NCBI RefSeq assembly: GCF_008974245.1
Contig: NZ_BBZI01000006.1
Coordinates: forward strand, 967,125-1,031,124
Reading direction: 5' to 3'
Length of the DNA stretch: 64,000 nt
Source: Streptomyces abyssomicinicus
GTDB taxonomy: Bacteria; Actinomycetota; Actinomycetes; Streptomycetales; Streptomycetaceae
Below, one piece after another: positions 1-9,658 of this stretch; positions within the stretch are counted from its first letter, which is position 1; the number at the start of each line of letters is the position of its first letter. Below the pieces are notes generated by a model that was given only the letters and a program-made list of their open reading frames with translations, had not been told where the DNA came from and did not search any database. The translations under genes were made by a program, and so were the position numbers.

Positions 1-1
1 C

Positions 2-388
2 CCGGTCGTCGCCACCGGCAACACGGCGGTCGTCGTGGCGAGCGAGAGGTCCCCGCTGCCCGCGCTGTCGCTGGGCGAGGTGCTGGCCACCTCCGACGTC
101 CCGGGCGGCGTGGTCAACGTCCTCTCCGGCCGCACGGCGGAGATCGCGCCGACGCTGGCCTCGCACATGGACGTCAACGCGGTCGACCTCACCGGAGCGG
201 GCGCCGGCACGGCTCTCGCGACGGAGCTGGAGGTAGCCGCCGCGGACAACCTCAAGCGGGTGCTGCGTCCGCGCACCGGCGAGGACTTCGCGGCGACGCC
301 GGGCACGGAGCGCCTGACGGCGTTCCTGGAGACCAAGACCGTCTGGCACACCACCGGTTCCCTGGGCGCCTCCGGCTCGTCCTACTGA
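2..388 (+). CDS. aldehyde dehydrogenase family protein, C-terminal part (5' end outside window)
   Basis: The frame is open from the left edge and ends in TGA at 386-388, giving about 128 residues. The N-terminal part (PVVATGNTAVVVASER) and the following LGEVLATSDVPGGVVNVLSG stretch are typical of the NAD-binding/oligomerisation half of aldehyde dehydrogenases, where cofactor-domain strands precede the C-terminal bridging tail. The catalytic Cys and Glu would lie upstream or are not in the visible part, so substrate class cannot be assigned. Family enzymes oxidise aldehydes to acids with NAD(P)+ in the cytoplasm. The short tail after the visible domain (ending TGSLGASGSSY) suggests an unusual C-terminus or a divergent member. 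The 5' partner genes are not visible. Confidence 0.8.
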   Translation, partial: PVVATGNTAVVVASERSPLPALSLGEVLATSDVPGGVVNVLSGRTAEIAPTLASHMDVNAVDLTGAGAGTALATELEVAAADNLKRVLRPRTGEDFAATPGTERLTAFLETKTVWHTTGSLGASGSSY

Positions 389-532
389 CCGGTCGCCCGA
401 CCGCGGCACGCCCCCCGCAGGAGGGGAGGGGGCACCGCCGCGGGGCCGGGTGCGGGCACCGCCTCCCCGCACGATCCGCACCCGGCGCCGCCTCCCGCCC
501 CGGCCGCCCCCGGTCCTCGCCGACCGGGCCGC

Positions 533-973
533 TCAGGCCGCCGGGGCGGGGGCGAGGCCGCCCAGCAGCCCCGTGACCTGCCCCACCGCGGGGAGCGCGT
601 TCACCGTCTCCGCCTGGGTCAGCGGGTCGGTGAGCGTCTGCGTCGTCACCGGCTCGAAGTCGGAGACCTGCGTCCCCACCCCGTTGTTGGTCGGATCCAC
701 CCCGGTCCCGGCCAGCGGGTTCGGCTTCAACGCCCCCACCGGCCCCGTGGCGTACCCGACCGTGTTCTTCAGCGCCTCCGCACCGGTCTTCAGGTCGATC
801 ACGCTCAACGCCACCTTCGGCTCCACCGCGTCCTGCCCCGGCGCGGGCGCGGCGGAGGCGGCCGCCGCCCCGCCGCCGAGCGCCAGCCCCGCCCCCGCGA
901 GGACCACGGCGGCCCGGCCGGCGTGCGCGCTCTTGCTCTGCCTCTGCTGCTTCGGTGCGGAGTGACGCCCCAT
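533..973 (-). CDS. small exported protein of unknown function
   Basis: A 146-residue protein starting MGRHSAPKQQRQ: a basic N-region, a hydrophobic Ala/Gly/Leu core (about residues 20-42) and an AxA-type signal peptidase site near ASAAPAP, so it is predicted to be secreted. The mature part is low in complexity, lacks Cys and has no domain I recognise; it contains KTGAEALKNTVGYATGPVG and ends LGGLAPAPAA. It is transcribed away from the Stealth gene. A GTGAC-n6-GTCAC element sits 28-43 nt upstream of the start codon. It resembles in style the other short exported protein at 13082-13510, but I see no clear sequence homology. The ATG was chosen because it gives a complete signal peptide. Confidence 0.7.
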   Translation of the reverse strand: MGRHSAPKQQRQSKSAHAGRAAVVLAGAGLALGGGAAAASAAPAPGQDAVEPKVALSVIDLKTGAEALKNTVGYATGPVGALKPNPLAGTGVDPTNNGVGTQVSDFEPVTTQTLTDPLTQAETVNALPAVGQVTGLLGGLAPAPAA

Positions 974-1000
974 GGTGCTGCCGCCTGTTCTGTCTGCTCG

Positions 1001-1016
1001 GTGACCGGAGAGTCAC
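1001..1016. promoter_or_regulatory. GTnAC-n6-GTnAC box (MtrA/AfsQ1-type) upstream of exported protein
   Basis: GTGAC-CGGAGA-GTCAC fits the GTnAC-n6-GTnAC direct-repeat consensus known for OmpR-family response regulators of Streptomyces such as AfsQ1 and MtrA. It lies just before the gene at 533-973, in a promoter-like position. Assignment to a particular regulator is inference. Confidence 0.4.
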
Positions 1017-1317
1017 GAAGCGTAGTGGAGTGCCGGGGCGCGGCCAAAGCGACCACCGCACGTTCGAGCCCCGTTCGACGCGAACTCCGGAACCCGGATC
1101 CCCCATGGCCGGAAGCCGGGAAAACCCCGGTCACGGAAACCTCGGAATCCCCGGAATCCTCGGAATCCCCGGGGAGATCATTGCCGGGCACCGCACCCGG
1201 GTGTGACCAGAACAGTCACGGATGACCCGTCACCGACATTCCCTTACGTCACACCGGCAAGTAATCTTCCGTTTATCCACTCCCTCCTTTCACATTTGCC
1301 AGAAACGGGTCACCGCC
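1017..1317. other. intergenic region between divergent genes, with short direct repeats
   Basis: No gene is supported here. Around 1141-1171 the octamer CGGAATCC recurs three times in quick succession. The part from 1205 to 1310 is AT-richer than its surroundings and holds several GTCAC motifs (1215, 1229, 1248), not at the 11-bp spacing of a standard box; it probably contains the promoter of the Stealth gene. Confidence 0.4.
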
Positions 1318-3123
1318 ATGCCGTCCGTCCTGTCGAGTGCCACCGAACGTCTCGTCCCCGGTCGCGTCCGGGCGCGAAAGGAGCAGGAGCGTCTTGAGGC
1401 GGCCGCCGCCGAGGAGGCCCGGCGCGAGGCCGAGGCGCGGCAGGCGAAGCAGGACCGGATCGCGGCGCGGCGCGCGGCGATGCTCGCCGCGGACCCCGCG
1501 GTCACGGAGCTGACCGTGCAGGGCCGCGGGTACTACGGCCGCACCGTCACCTCCTTCACGGCCGAGGACGCCCGCGCCCGGCAGCTGCACCTGGTCACCG
1601 ACGCCCTCACGCACGCCGGCGTCGCCTACTTCCTGGTGCCGGGCCGGTCCGCGGGACGGCACGTGGTCGGCGTGTGCCTGGACGACCGGAAGGCGTTCCT
1701 GGCGGCCGTGCGGGAGCTGTACGGGACGGCTCCGCTGTACGCCTGCCGGCCCGGCAAGGAGGCGTGGCCCGAGGACGCCGTCCTGTACGCGGACGGGGCC
1801 CTGCCCACCGCGCTCAAGCGTGCCCGCGTGATCCGCTTCACCGAGCTGGAGATCGGCCCCGCCGGGCAGGTCCTGTCCGGGTTCACGGAGGGCTGCGACG
1901 TGGAGTTCTGGCAGGACGGCAAGGCCCTGCTGGCCGCGCGCGACGCGGTCGGGGAGAACCCCGAGGCGGCCCGGCGGGCGGCCGAGCGGCTTTCCTCTCT
2001 GCGCACCCAGCTCCCCGAGAGCGCGCTCGCCGGCACCTGGGTCGCGCCCCGGCCCAACGCGGTCTCGGACACGGTCACCGCCGAGGCCCGGATACCCGCG
2101 ACGCGACGCGTGCGGGAGCGTTCCCACCCGACCTTCCGGGATTTCTTCCGGCCCGCCGTGGAGTCCGTCGATTTCGACATCGACGTCGTCTACACGTGGG
2201 TGGACGGCTCCGACCCGCGCCTGGCTGCCCAGCGCGAGGCCTACCGCGACGGCTCGCCGTCCCCGCGCCGCATCCACGCCCGGGAGACCGGCGCCTCCCG
2301 TTACACCAGCCACGACGAGCTGAAGTACTCGCTGCGCTCGCTGGAGATGTACGCGCCGTTCGTGCGGAACGTCTACATCGTCACGGACGGGCAGACCCCG
2401 TCCTGGCTCGACACCTCGGCGGCCGGCGTGAAGGTCGTCGACCACAAGGAGATCTTCTCCGACGCCAGTGTGCTGCCGGTGTTCAACTCCCATGCCATCG
2501 GCACCCAGCTGCACCACATCGACGGTCTCTCCGAGCGCTATCTCTACTTCAACGACGACGTCTTCCTCGGCCGTCCCGTCACCGCGGAGCACTTCTTCCA
2601 CGGCAACGGCGTGGCGAAGCTTCCCTTCTCCCCGTTCCAGTACGGCCTCGGCTCGCCGCTGGCGGACGAGCCCGCGCCGAACTCCGCCGGCAAGAACGTC
2701 CGGCGTCTGCTGCTCGAACAGCACGGCCGGTTCGCCGTCAACAAGTTCATGCACACACCGCACCCGCAGATCCGCGGCGTGATGCGGGAGATCGAGGAAC
2801 TCTTCGCCGAGGACGTGGAGCGCACACGGGGCTCCCGGTTCCGGGACGTCACCGACATCGCCATGGGCGCCAGCCTGCACCACCACCACGCCTACCTGAC
2901 CGGTCGCGCCGTGCCCGGCGCGTACAAGCTGCGCTACGTCGACGTCGCACGCGAGGACGCCTCCGCACGGCTCACGGAGCTGCTGGAGACCCGGGGCTTC
3001 GACTTCTTCTGCCTCAACGACGTCAGCACGCCGCCGGAGCTGCAGGAGACCGTCGCCGCGAGCCTGCACGGCTTCCTGGAGACCTACTTCCCGTTCCCCG
3101 GCCGCTTCGAGCGGCAGAGCTGA
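1318..3123 (+). CDS. Stealth-family sugar-phosphate transferase
   Basis: A 601-residue protein when started at the ATG at 1318; the open frame continues upstream to 1222, but that stretch codes poorly. The first 60 residues are charged and helical (RARKEQERLEAAAAEEARREAE). The C-terminal half carries the conserved Stealth regions in order: CR1 DIDVVYTWVDGSDP (about residue 286), CR2 with RYTSHDELKYSLRSLEMYAP and NVYIVTDGQTP, FNDDVFLG, CR3 NKFMHTPHPQI, and CR4 near FFCLNDVS. Family members are hexose-1-phosphate transferases that build phosphodiester-linked capsule or wall polymers, so a role in a phosphoglycan of the Streptomyces wall is likely. There is no signal peptide or membrane segment, so it is probably cytoplasmic or membrane-associated. 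No clear Shine-Dalgarno precedes the start. Confidence 0.9.
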   Translation: MPSVLSSATERLVPGRVRARKEQERLEAAAAEEARREAEARQAKQDRIAARRAAMLAADPAVTELTVQGRGYYGRTVTSFTAEDARARQLHLVTDALTHAGVAYFLVPGRSAGRHVVGVCLDDRKAFLAAVRELYGTAPLYACRPGKEAWPEDAVLYADGALPTALKRARVIRFTELEIGPAGQVLSGFTEGCDVEFWQDGKALLAARDAVGENPEAARRAAERLSSLRTQLPESALAGTWVAPRPNAVSDTVTAEARIPATRRVRERSHPTFRDFFRPAVESVDFDIDVVYTWVDGSDPRLAAQREAYRDGSPSPRRIHARETGASRYTSHDELKYSLRSLEMYAPFVRNVYIVTDGQTPSWLDTSAAGVKVVDHKEIFSDASVLPVFNSHAIGTQLHHIDGLSERYLYFNDDVFLGRPVTAEHFFHGNGVAKLPFSPFQYGLGSPLADEPAPNSAGKNVRRLLLEQHGRFAVNKFMHTPHPQIRGVMREIEELFAEDVERTRGSRFRDVTDIAMGASLHHHHAYLTGRAVPGAYKLRYVDVAREDASARLTELLETRGFDFFCLNDVSTPPELQETVAASLHGFLETYFPFPGRFERQS

Positions 3124-3189
3124 TCCGGGCAGGGTTCGCGCCACACGCCGCCGCCACCCGGGCGGCGGGCCACGTCACGGCGGGCCGCG

Positions 3190-4158
3190 TCAGTGCTGGT
3201 GGGCATCCCTCTCGCGCTCGCCGTCGGCCGGCCGGGGCGCGGCGGCCGCGCCGTCGGCGCGGACGGTGAAGGCCGCCGTGCGGACGACGCCGTCGTGCCG
3301 GAAGTCCAGGAAGAGGCGGTAGGCGCCCGCGGTGGGCGCGGTGGTGGTGAAGGAGATGCCGGGGCCCGGCTCGGTGACGCCGTCCCCGGGTCCGCCGTCG
3401 GGGTGGACGTGGAGGTAGGCGAGGTCACCCGCGCGCAGGGCGACGAGGTGGCCGTAGGCGCCGAGATAGGGCTCCAGGTCGGTGACCGGGCGGCCCTTCC
3501 GGGCGACGGACAGGGTGAGTTCCGAGGGCCTGCCGGGGGTGAGGCCGCCGTCGAGGGTGACGGTGTACCCGTCGACGGTGGCGGTGGTGGCGGGCTCCGG
3601 CAGTCCGGGTGCCCGGTAGGCGCCGGAGACCGCGAGGTCGGCGCCCAGGGTGAGGCCCGCGGCGCCCTCCACGGCCGGGGTGAAATCCGCGAAGACCCGG
3701 TAGGAACCGGCCGTGGGCACCGTGACGGGCGTGCTCCAGGTGCCGTCGGCGGCCCGGGTGGGGTGCAGGTGCCGGTAGGTGACCAGGTCGCGTGAGGCGA
3801 GGACGAGGTGCAGTTCCTTGCCGTGCTCCCGGCGGTAGGACGTCAGCAGCCGCCCCTCCTCGTCACGGACGGCGAAGCGGAGTTCGGCCCTCTCCCCCGC
3901 GGTGACGCGCGGGGTCCGCAGCTCCAGGGTGTACCCGGCCTGCGAGATCTGGAGCCCCGCCGGCACCACGTCCGCGCGGCCGTCACCGGCCGCCCCGCCC
4001 GCTCCGGGCCGGGCGGACGGCTGCCGGTCGTGCGGGGCGTGGGCAGCCGGCTGCCGGTCGGGGGTGACCGGGTCGACGACCGCGCCGACACCGTAGGCGG
4101 CGGCGAAGGTGGCCGCGACGGCGGCGGCGAAAGCAGTGATCTTCACGCCGGTGTTCAT
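3190..4158 (-). CDS. exported His-rich protein with two related beta-type domains, copper-linked
   Basis: A 322-residue protein. The ATG at 4158 is chosen because it begins a signal peptide (MNTGVKITAFAAAVAATFAA); the frame extends upstream through the operators but is not coding there. The mature part shows an internal duplication: TYRHLHP...PTAGSYRVFADF in the first half and AYLHVHP...PTAGAYRLFLDF in the second, and it ends with a His-bearing DAHQH tail. Such paired H-x-HP motifs in an exported protein suggest metal binding. It is divergent from copZ-copA across three CsoR-like operators, so it is likely induced by copper and works in extracytoplasmic copper handling. I do not recognise an established family name; a CopC/YtkA-like fold is a guess. 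Confidence 0.8.
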   Translation of the reverse strand: MNTGVKITAFAAAVAATFAAAYGVGAVVDPVTPDRQPAAHAPHDRQPSARPGAGGAAGDGRADVVPAGLQISQAGYTLELRTPRVTAGERAELRFAVRDEEGRLLTSYRREHGKELHLVLASRDLVTYRHLHPTRAADGTWSTPVTVPTAGSYRVFADFTPAVEGAAGLTLGADLAVSGAYRAPGLPEPATTATVDGYTVTLDGGLTPGRPSELTLSVARKGRPVTDLEPYLGAYGHLVALRAGDLAYLHVHPDGGPGDGVTEPGPGISFTTTAPTAGAYRLFLDFRHDGVVRTAAFTVRADGAAAAPRPADGERERDAHQH

Positions 4159-4223
4159 GGGCGGACCCTTTCCTCGGCAGTTCGGCGGCGACACCGCCAT
4201 CGGTGACCAACGCCGCCGAATAT

Positions 4224-4240
4224 ATACCCCCCTGGGGTAT
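4224..4240. promoter_or_regulatory. CsoR-type operator 1
   Basis: ATACCCCCCTGGGGTAT is a near-perfect inverted repeat of the ATACCCC...GGGGTAT type bound by the copper-sensing repressor CsoR in Actinobacteria. It lies nearest the exported His-rich protein gene (start 4158). CsoR itself is not encoded in the window. Confidence 0.85.
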
Positions 4241-4270
4241 GCGCAAGCGCCTCGGAAGGACTTGCCGACG

Positions 4271-4287
4271 ATACCCCCACGGGGTAT
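4271..4287. promoter_or_regulatory. CsoR-type operator 2
   Basis: ATACCCCCACGGGGTAT, the same inverted-repeat type as the site at 4224, 47 bp away centre to centre and central between the two divergent genes. Confidence 0.85.
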
Positions 4288-4304
4288 ACAAGGAGACGCC
4301 AAGG

Positions 4305-4321
4305 GTACCCCCTGGGGGTAC
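4305..4321. promoter_or_regulatory. CsoR-type operator 3 (variant)
   Basis: GTACCCCCTGGGGGTAC is a third palindrome with the same C-run/G-run architecture but GTAC ends instead of ATA/TAT. It lies 28 nt before the copZ start codon and would overlap the transcript start or leader. Confidence 0.7.
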
Positions 4322-4348
4322 ATCACCGTGTGCTCTCCTGGAGGAACC

Positions 4349-4636
4349 ATGTCCTGCTGCGCCCCCGACGGCAGCTGCTCCACCGGCACCGGCACCGGCA
4401 CGGCCACCGGCTCCGCCGCGGGCGTCACCACCGTCTACGACGTCGCCGGGATGACCTGCGGGCACTGCGAGGCCACGCTCACCACGGAGATCGGCGCGGC
4501 GGACGGCGTCCTCGGGGTCGAGGTCGACCTGGAGGCCGGCCAGGTCGCCGTCACCACCTCCGGCGCACCCGACGACGCGCTGCCGGCGAGGGTGGTCGAC
4601 GACGCCGGCTACCGGCTCACCGGCCGGGCGGCCTGA
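4349..4636 (+). CDS. copZ: CopZ-like copper chaperone (HMA domain)
   Basis: A 95-residue protein with a GGAGG ribosome-binding site 4-5 nt before the ATG. It carries one heavy-metal-associated domain with the GMTCGHC copper-binding loop (about residues 34-40), followed by the usual betaalphabetabetaalphabeta pattern (VEVDLEAGQVAV, DDAGYRL). Ahead of the domain is an extra Cys-containing leader, MSCCAPDGSCS, and a Gly-Thr linker; the three additional cysteines may add metal-binding capacity. Its role by homology is to carry Cu(I) to the CopA ATPase encoded 93 nt downstream. Three CsoR-type boxes upstream point to copper induction. Confidence 0.93.
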   Translation: MSCCAPDGSCSTGTGTGTATGSAAGVTTVYDVAGMTCGHCEATLTTEIGAADGVLGVEVDLEAGQVAVTTSGAPDDALPARVVDDAGYRLTGRAA

Positions 4637-4655
4637 GAACACCACCCGTGCCGCC

Positions 4656-4688
4656 GCGCGCCGGGCCCCGGCCGTGGGCCCGGCGCGC
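4656..4688 (+). terminator. strong hairpin between copZ and copA
   Basis: A perfect 13-bp stem (GCGCGCCGGGCCC / GGGCCCGGCGCGC) with a 7-nt loop and no T-run, located between copZ and copA. It could terminate part of the transcripts or stabilise the copZ mRNA end, giving more chaperone than pump. Confidence 0.65.
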
Positions 4689-4729
4689 GCACCCCATTCC
4701 TTTCCCACACCCCAGCCCGAGGAGCGGTG

Positions 4730-7003
<2,274 letters not shown>

Positions 7004-7020
7004 CACCTCACCCGTGCGTC

Positions 7021-7060
7021 ACGGCGGCGGGGCGGACCGGCCGGTCCGCCCCGCCGCCGT
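7021..7060 (+). terminator. 40-bp perfect palindrome after copA
   Basis: Bases 7021-7040 (ACGGCGGCGG...) are the exact reverse complement of 7041-7060, so a 16-18-bp GC hairpin can form 18 nt after the copA stop. It is a typical U-less Streptomyces terminator. Confidence 0.85.
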
Positions 7061-7156
7061 TCCCGGTCGCCGCCGGCCGCTACCCGGTGTGATGTCCGCG
7101 CCAAGTCGGGTCACCCCCTCGTTCGATGGGCGTTCGATGCCGCAGACTGGTATCTC

Positions 7157-7801
7157 GTGACCACCCAGTTCTCCTCGCAGGCCCGTGTCGTTCTCCTCTG
7201 CGGCCCCTCCGGGTCAGGAAAGTCGCTGCTCGCCGCGGGCACCGGGCTGCCGGTGCTGCGTCTCGACGACTTCTACAAGGAGGCCGACGACCCGTCGCTG
7301 CCCCTGGTGGCGGGCAGCGAGGACATCGACTGGGACCATCCGCTGTCCTGGGACGCCGACACGGCGGTCGCCGCCATCGCGTCGCTGTGCCGGACGGGCC
7401 GCACGGAGGTGCCGGTGTACGACATCTCGCTGAGCGCCCGGACCGGGCGGACCGAGCTGGACCTCGGGGGCGCCCCGGTGTTCGTCGCCGAGGGAATCTT
7501 CGCGGCGGAGATCGTCTCGCGATGCCGGGAGCTGGGGCTGCTGGGCGACGCGCTGTGTCTGGCCCGGGGCCCGGTGACCACGTTCCGCCGCCGGTTCCTG
7601 CGGGACCTGCGGGAGAGCCGCAAGTCGGTGCCGTTCCTGCTGCGGCGGGGCTGGCGGCTGATGCGCTCCGAGCGGACCATCGTGGCGCGGCAGACCTCGC
7701 TGGGTGCGTACGCCTGCGACCGGCCAGAGGCCGAGGCCCGGATCGCGGCCGTGACGGCCGCCGCCTCCCGCACCGGGGAGACGCCCGCGACCACGGCGTG
7801 A
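7157..7801 (+). CDS. uridine kinase-like P-loop NTPase
   Basis: A 214-residue protein starting with GTG. It has a Walker A motif GPSGSGKS at about residues 16-23, the LRLDDFYKEADD segment that in uridine kinases follows the second strand, DWDHPLSWD, and a substrate/lid-type region (RGPVTTFRRRFLRDLRESRK). This arrangement matches the uridine kinase/phosphoribulokinase superfamily, which phosphorylates uridine or cytidine with ATP or GTP. It is shorter and more divergent than E. coli Udk, so the substrate is uncertain. It stands alone, convergent with sigQ across a strong terminator. No clear ribosome-binding site precedes the start. Confidence 0.8.
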   Translation: MTTQFSSQARVVLLCGPSGSGKSLLAAGTGLPVLRLDDFYKEADDPSLPLVAGSEDIDWDHPLSWDADTAVAAIASLCRTGRTEVPVYDISLSARTGRTELDLGGAPVFVAEGIFAAEIVSRCRELGLLGDALCLARGPVTTFRRRFLRDLRESRKSVPFLLRRGWRLMRSERTIVARQTSLGAYACDRPEAEARIAAVTAAASRTGETPATTA

Positions 7802-7822
7802 CACGACCGGGAGACGACAGAA

Positions 7823-7857
7823 GGCGGGACCGGAAAGCCCCCGCTTCCGGTCCCGCC
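7823..7857. terminator. bidirectional terminator between the kinase gene and sigQ
   Basis: A perfect 13-bp stem GGCGGGACCGGAA / TTCCGGTCCCGCC with a 9-nt loop, between two convergent genes. Confidence 0.85.
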
Positions 7858-7988
7858 CTTCCCCCGTGTCCCCCCGTTTTCCCCCGTGTCCCCCCGCGGT
7901 CCCCCGGCCCGGCCGGCTCCCCCGAACCGTCCGGACCCGCTCCCCCGTGCTCCCCCCGGGGCTCTGCTCCCCCGTGAGCCCCCGGCCT

Positions 7989-8765
7989 TCAGGCGACCAG
8001 TTCGCCGAAGGCTTCCTCCTCGTCACGGCCCAGTCCGAGGACCTGGTCCTCCCGCAGCCGCCGCAGCGACCGCCAGATGCTGGACTTGACCGTGCCGACA
8101 CTGATGTCGAGGATGTCCGCGATCTCCGGATCGGTGCGGCCCTCGTAGTAGCGCAGCACCAGCATGGTGCGCTGCGGCTCGGGAAGCCGGGCGAGCGCCT
8201 GCCACAGGACGGTGCGCAGCTCGGTGCCGCGCATCGAGTCCAGGTCGCCGACGGTCTCCGGCAGTTCCTCGGTCGGGTACTCGTTGAGCTTGCGGCGGCG
8301 CCAGGCACTGATGTGCAGGTTGGTCATGGTGCGCCGCAGGTAGCCGCCCACCGCCGCCTTGTCGCTGATCCGGTCCCACGCCCGGTAGGTGGAGAACAGC
8401 GCGCTCTGCAGCAGGTCCTCCGCCTCGAAGCGGTCACCGGTCAGGTGGTAGGCGGTGGCGTACAGCGAGGCCCGCCGCTCCCGCACGTAGGCGGTGAACT
8501 CGGCCTCCGAGAGCCCGCCTTCGGCGCGTCCGGCCGCCTGGTCCCCCCGGACCGGACCGGACGCCGCCCGCTGGGCGGGCACCGAAGGCTTCCCCGGCAC
8601 GGACGCGGGGGCGGACGCCGGCTGGGCCGGAACGCCGTGCCGGCTGCCGCCGGCCCCTCGTACGCAGCCCCGCGCCCCCACGACGCCGGACCGCTCCCCC
8701 CGGATCACCACGTCGTGCAGACGCGTGGCCACTGCGCCAGTGCCATTGCTGAGCAGAGTGCTCAT
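7989..8765 (-). CDS. sigQ: ECF-type sigma factor SigQ
   Basis: A 258-residue protein; the ATG at 8765 has GGAGG 6 nt upstream. The first 75 residues are Ala/Gly/Pro-rich and not conserved. Then comes sigma region 2 (FTAYVRERRASLYATAYHLT ... RAWDRI) and region 4 with the helix-turn-helix RLPEPQRTMLVLRYYEGRTDPEIADIL and SVGTVKSSIWRSLRRLRE; this is the SigE-type compact two-domain layout. It is divergent from afsQ1-afsQ2 with an AfsQ1-type box in between, as in S. coelicolor, where sigQ is an AfsQ1 target that modulates antibiotic production and development. That role is known from S. coelicolor and inferred here by gene order and motif. Confidence 0.92.
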   Translation of the reverse strand: MSTLLSNGTGAVATRLHDVVIRGERSGVVGARGCVRGAGGSRHGVPAQPASAPASVPGKPSVPAQRAASGPVRGDQAAGRAEGGLSEAEFTAYVRERRASLYATAYHLTGDRFEAEDLLQSALFSTYRAWDRISDKAAVGGYLRRTMTNLHISAWRRRKLNEYPTEELPETVGDLDSMRGTELRTVLWQALARLPEPQRTMLVLRYYEGRTDPEIADILDISVGTVKSSIWRSLRRLREDQVLGLGRDEEEAFGELVA

Positions 8766-8839
8766 CCCGCGCCTCCCGTCATGTTCCTGTCCGTGAGGAA
8801 AATGTTGCCGGGGACACTTCATGACGGTGTCCGCCGACT

Positions 8840-8855
8840 GTCACAGACCTGTCAC
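8840..8855. promoter_or_regulatory. AfsQ1 binding box between sigQ and afsQ1
   Basis: GTCAC-AGACCT-GTCAC matches the AfsQ1 consensus GTnAC-n6-GTnAC described in S. coelicolor. It lies 75 nt upstream of the sigQ start and 126 nt upstream of afsQ1, so it may serve both divergent promoters. Confidence 0.8.
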
Positions 8856-8980
8856 AGGCCCCACCCACTGTGCGCGCCGCCGGGCGAGCACGCGTCGGGA
8901 ACACGGCCGGGGGGCCGTGCCGAACATCCGGTGCGGTGACCGGAATTCCCTCCCCGGGGACCATGGGCCAGAATGAGCGC

Positions 8981-9658
8981 GTGCCTTCCCTGTTGCTGAT
9001 CGAGGACGACGACGCCATCCGTACGGCCCTGGAGCTCTCCCTGACCCGCCAGGGGCACCGCGTGGCGACCGCTGCGAGCGGTGAGGACGGTCTGCAGTTG
9101 CTGCGCGAGCAGCGACCGGATCTGATCGTGCTGGACGTCATGCTGCCCGGTATCGACGGTTTCGAGGTCTGCCGGCGGATCCGCCGCACCGACCAGTTGC
9201 CGATCATCCTGCTGACCGCGCGCAGCGACGACATCGACGTGGTGGTCGGGCTGGAGTCCGGCGCCGACGACTACGTGGTCAAGCCCGTACAGGGCAGGGT
9301 GCTCGACGCCCGGATCCGCGCGGTGCTGCGCCGCGGGGAGCGGGAGTCCAGCGACTCGGCGTCGTTCGGCTCGCTGGTCATCGACCGTTCCGCGATGACC
9401 GTGACCAAGAACGGCGAGGAACTCCAGCTCACGCCGACCGAACTGCGGCTGCTGCTCGAGCTGAGCCGCCGCCCCGGCCAGGCGCTGTCCCGCCAGCAGT
9501 TGCTGCGGCTGGTGTGGGAGCACGACTACCTGGGCGACTCCCGTCTGGTGGACGCGTGCGTGCAGCGGCTGCGCGCCAAGGTGGAGGACGTGCCGTCCTC
9601 CCCGACGCTGATCCGCACGGTGCGCGGCGTCGGCTACCGCCTGGACCAGCCGCAGTGA
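8981..9658 (+). CDS. afsQ1: OmpR-family response regulator AfsQ1
   Basis: A 225-residue protein from the GTG at 8981: receiver domain LLIEDDD at the N-terminus, phospho-acceptor D52 in IVLDVMLPG, the conserved LLTAR and ADDYVVKP segments, then an OmpR winged-helix domain (LTPTELRLLLELSRRPG, VDACVQRLRAKVE, RTVRGVGYRL). Start choice: length 225 and D52 agree with the S. coelicolor protein, and CAGAAT lies exactly 6 nt before this GTG, suggesting a leaderless transcript; an in-frame ATG at 8963 is the alternative. With AfsQ2 it forms a two-component system that in S. coelicolor responds to glutamate as nitrogen source and affects antibiotics and growth. Confidence 0.95.
   Translation: MPSLLLIEDDDAIRTALELSLTRQGHRVATAASGEDGLQLLREQRPDLIVLDVMLPGIDGFEVCRRIRRTDQLPIILLTARSDDIDVVVGLESGADDYVVKPVQGRVLDARIRAVLRRGERESSDSASFGSLVIDRSAMTVTKNGEELQLTPTELRLLLELSRRPGQALSRQQLLRLVWEHDYLGDSRLVDACVQRLRAKVEDVPSSPTLIRTVRGVGYRLDQPQ

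Noticed and set aside
1205..1260. A further GTnAC box upstream of the Stealth gene.
   Set aside because: Several GTCAC/GTGAC pentamers occur, but their spacing (12, 14 and 19 bp) does not fit the 11-bp repeat of the consensus.
4109..4348. N-terminal extension of the CopZ frame to 4109 and of the exported-protein frame to 4431.
   Set aside because: Both extensions run through the CsoR operators and lack coding character; good start signals exist at 4349 and 4158.
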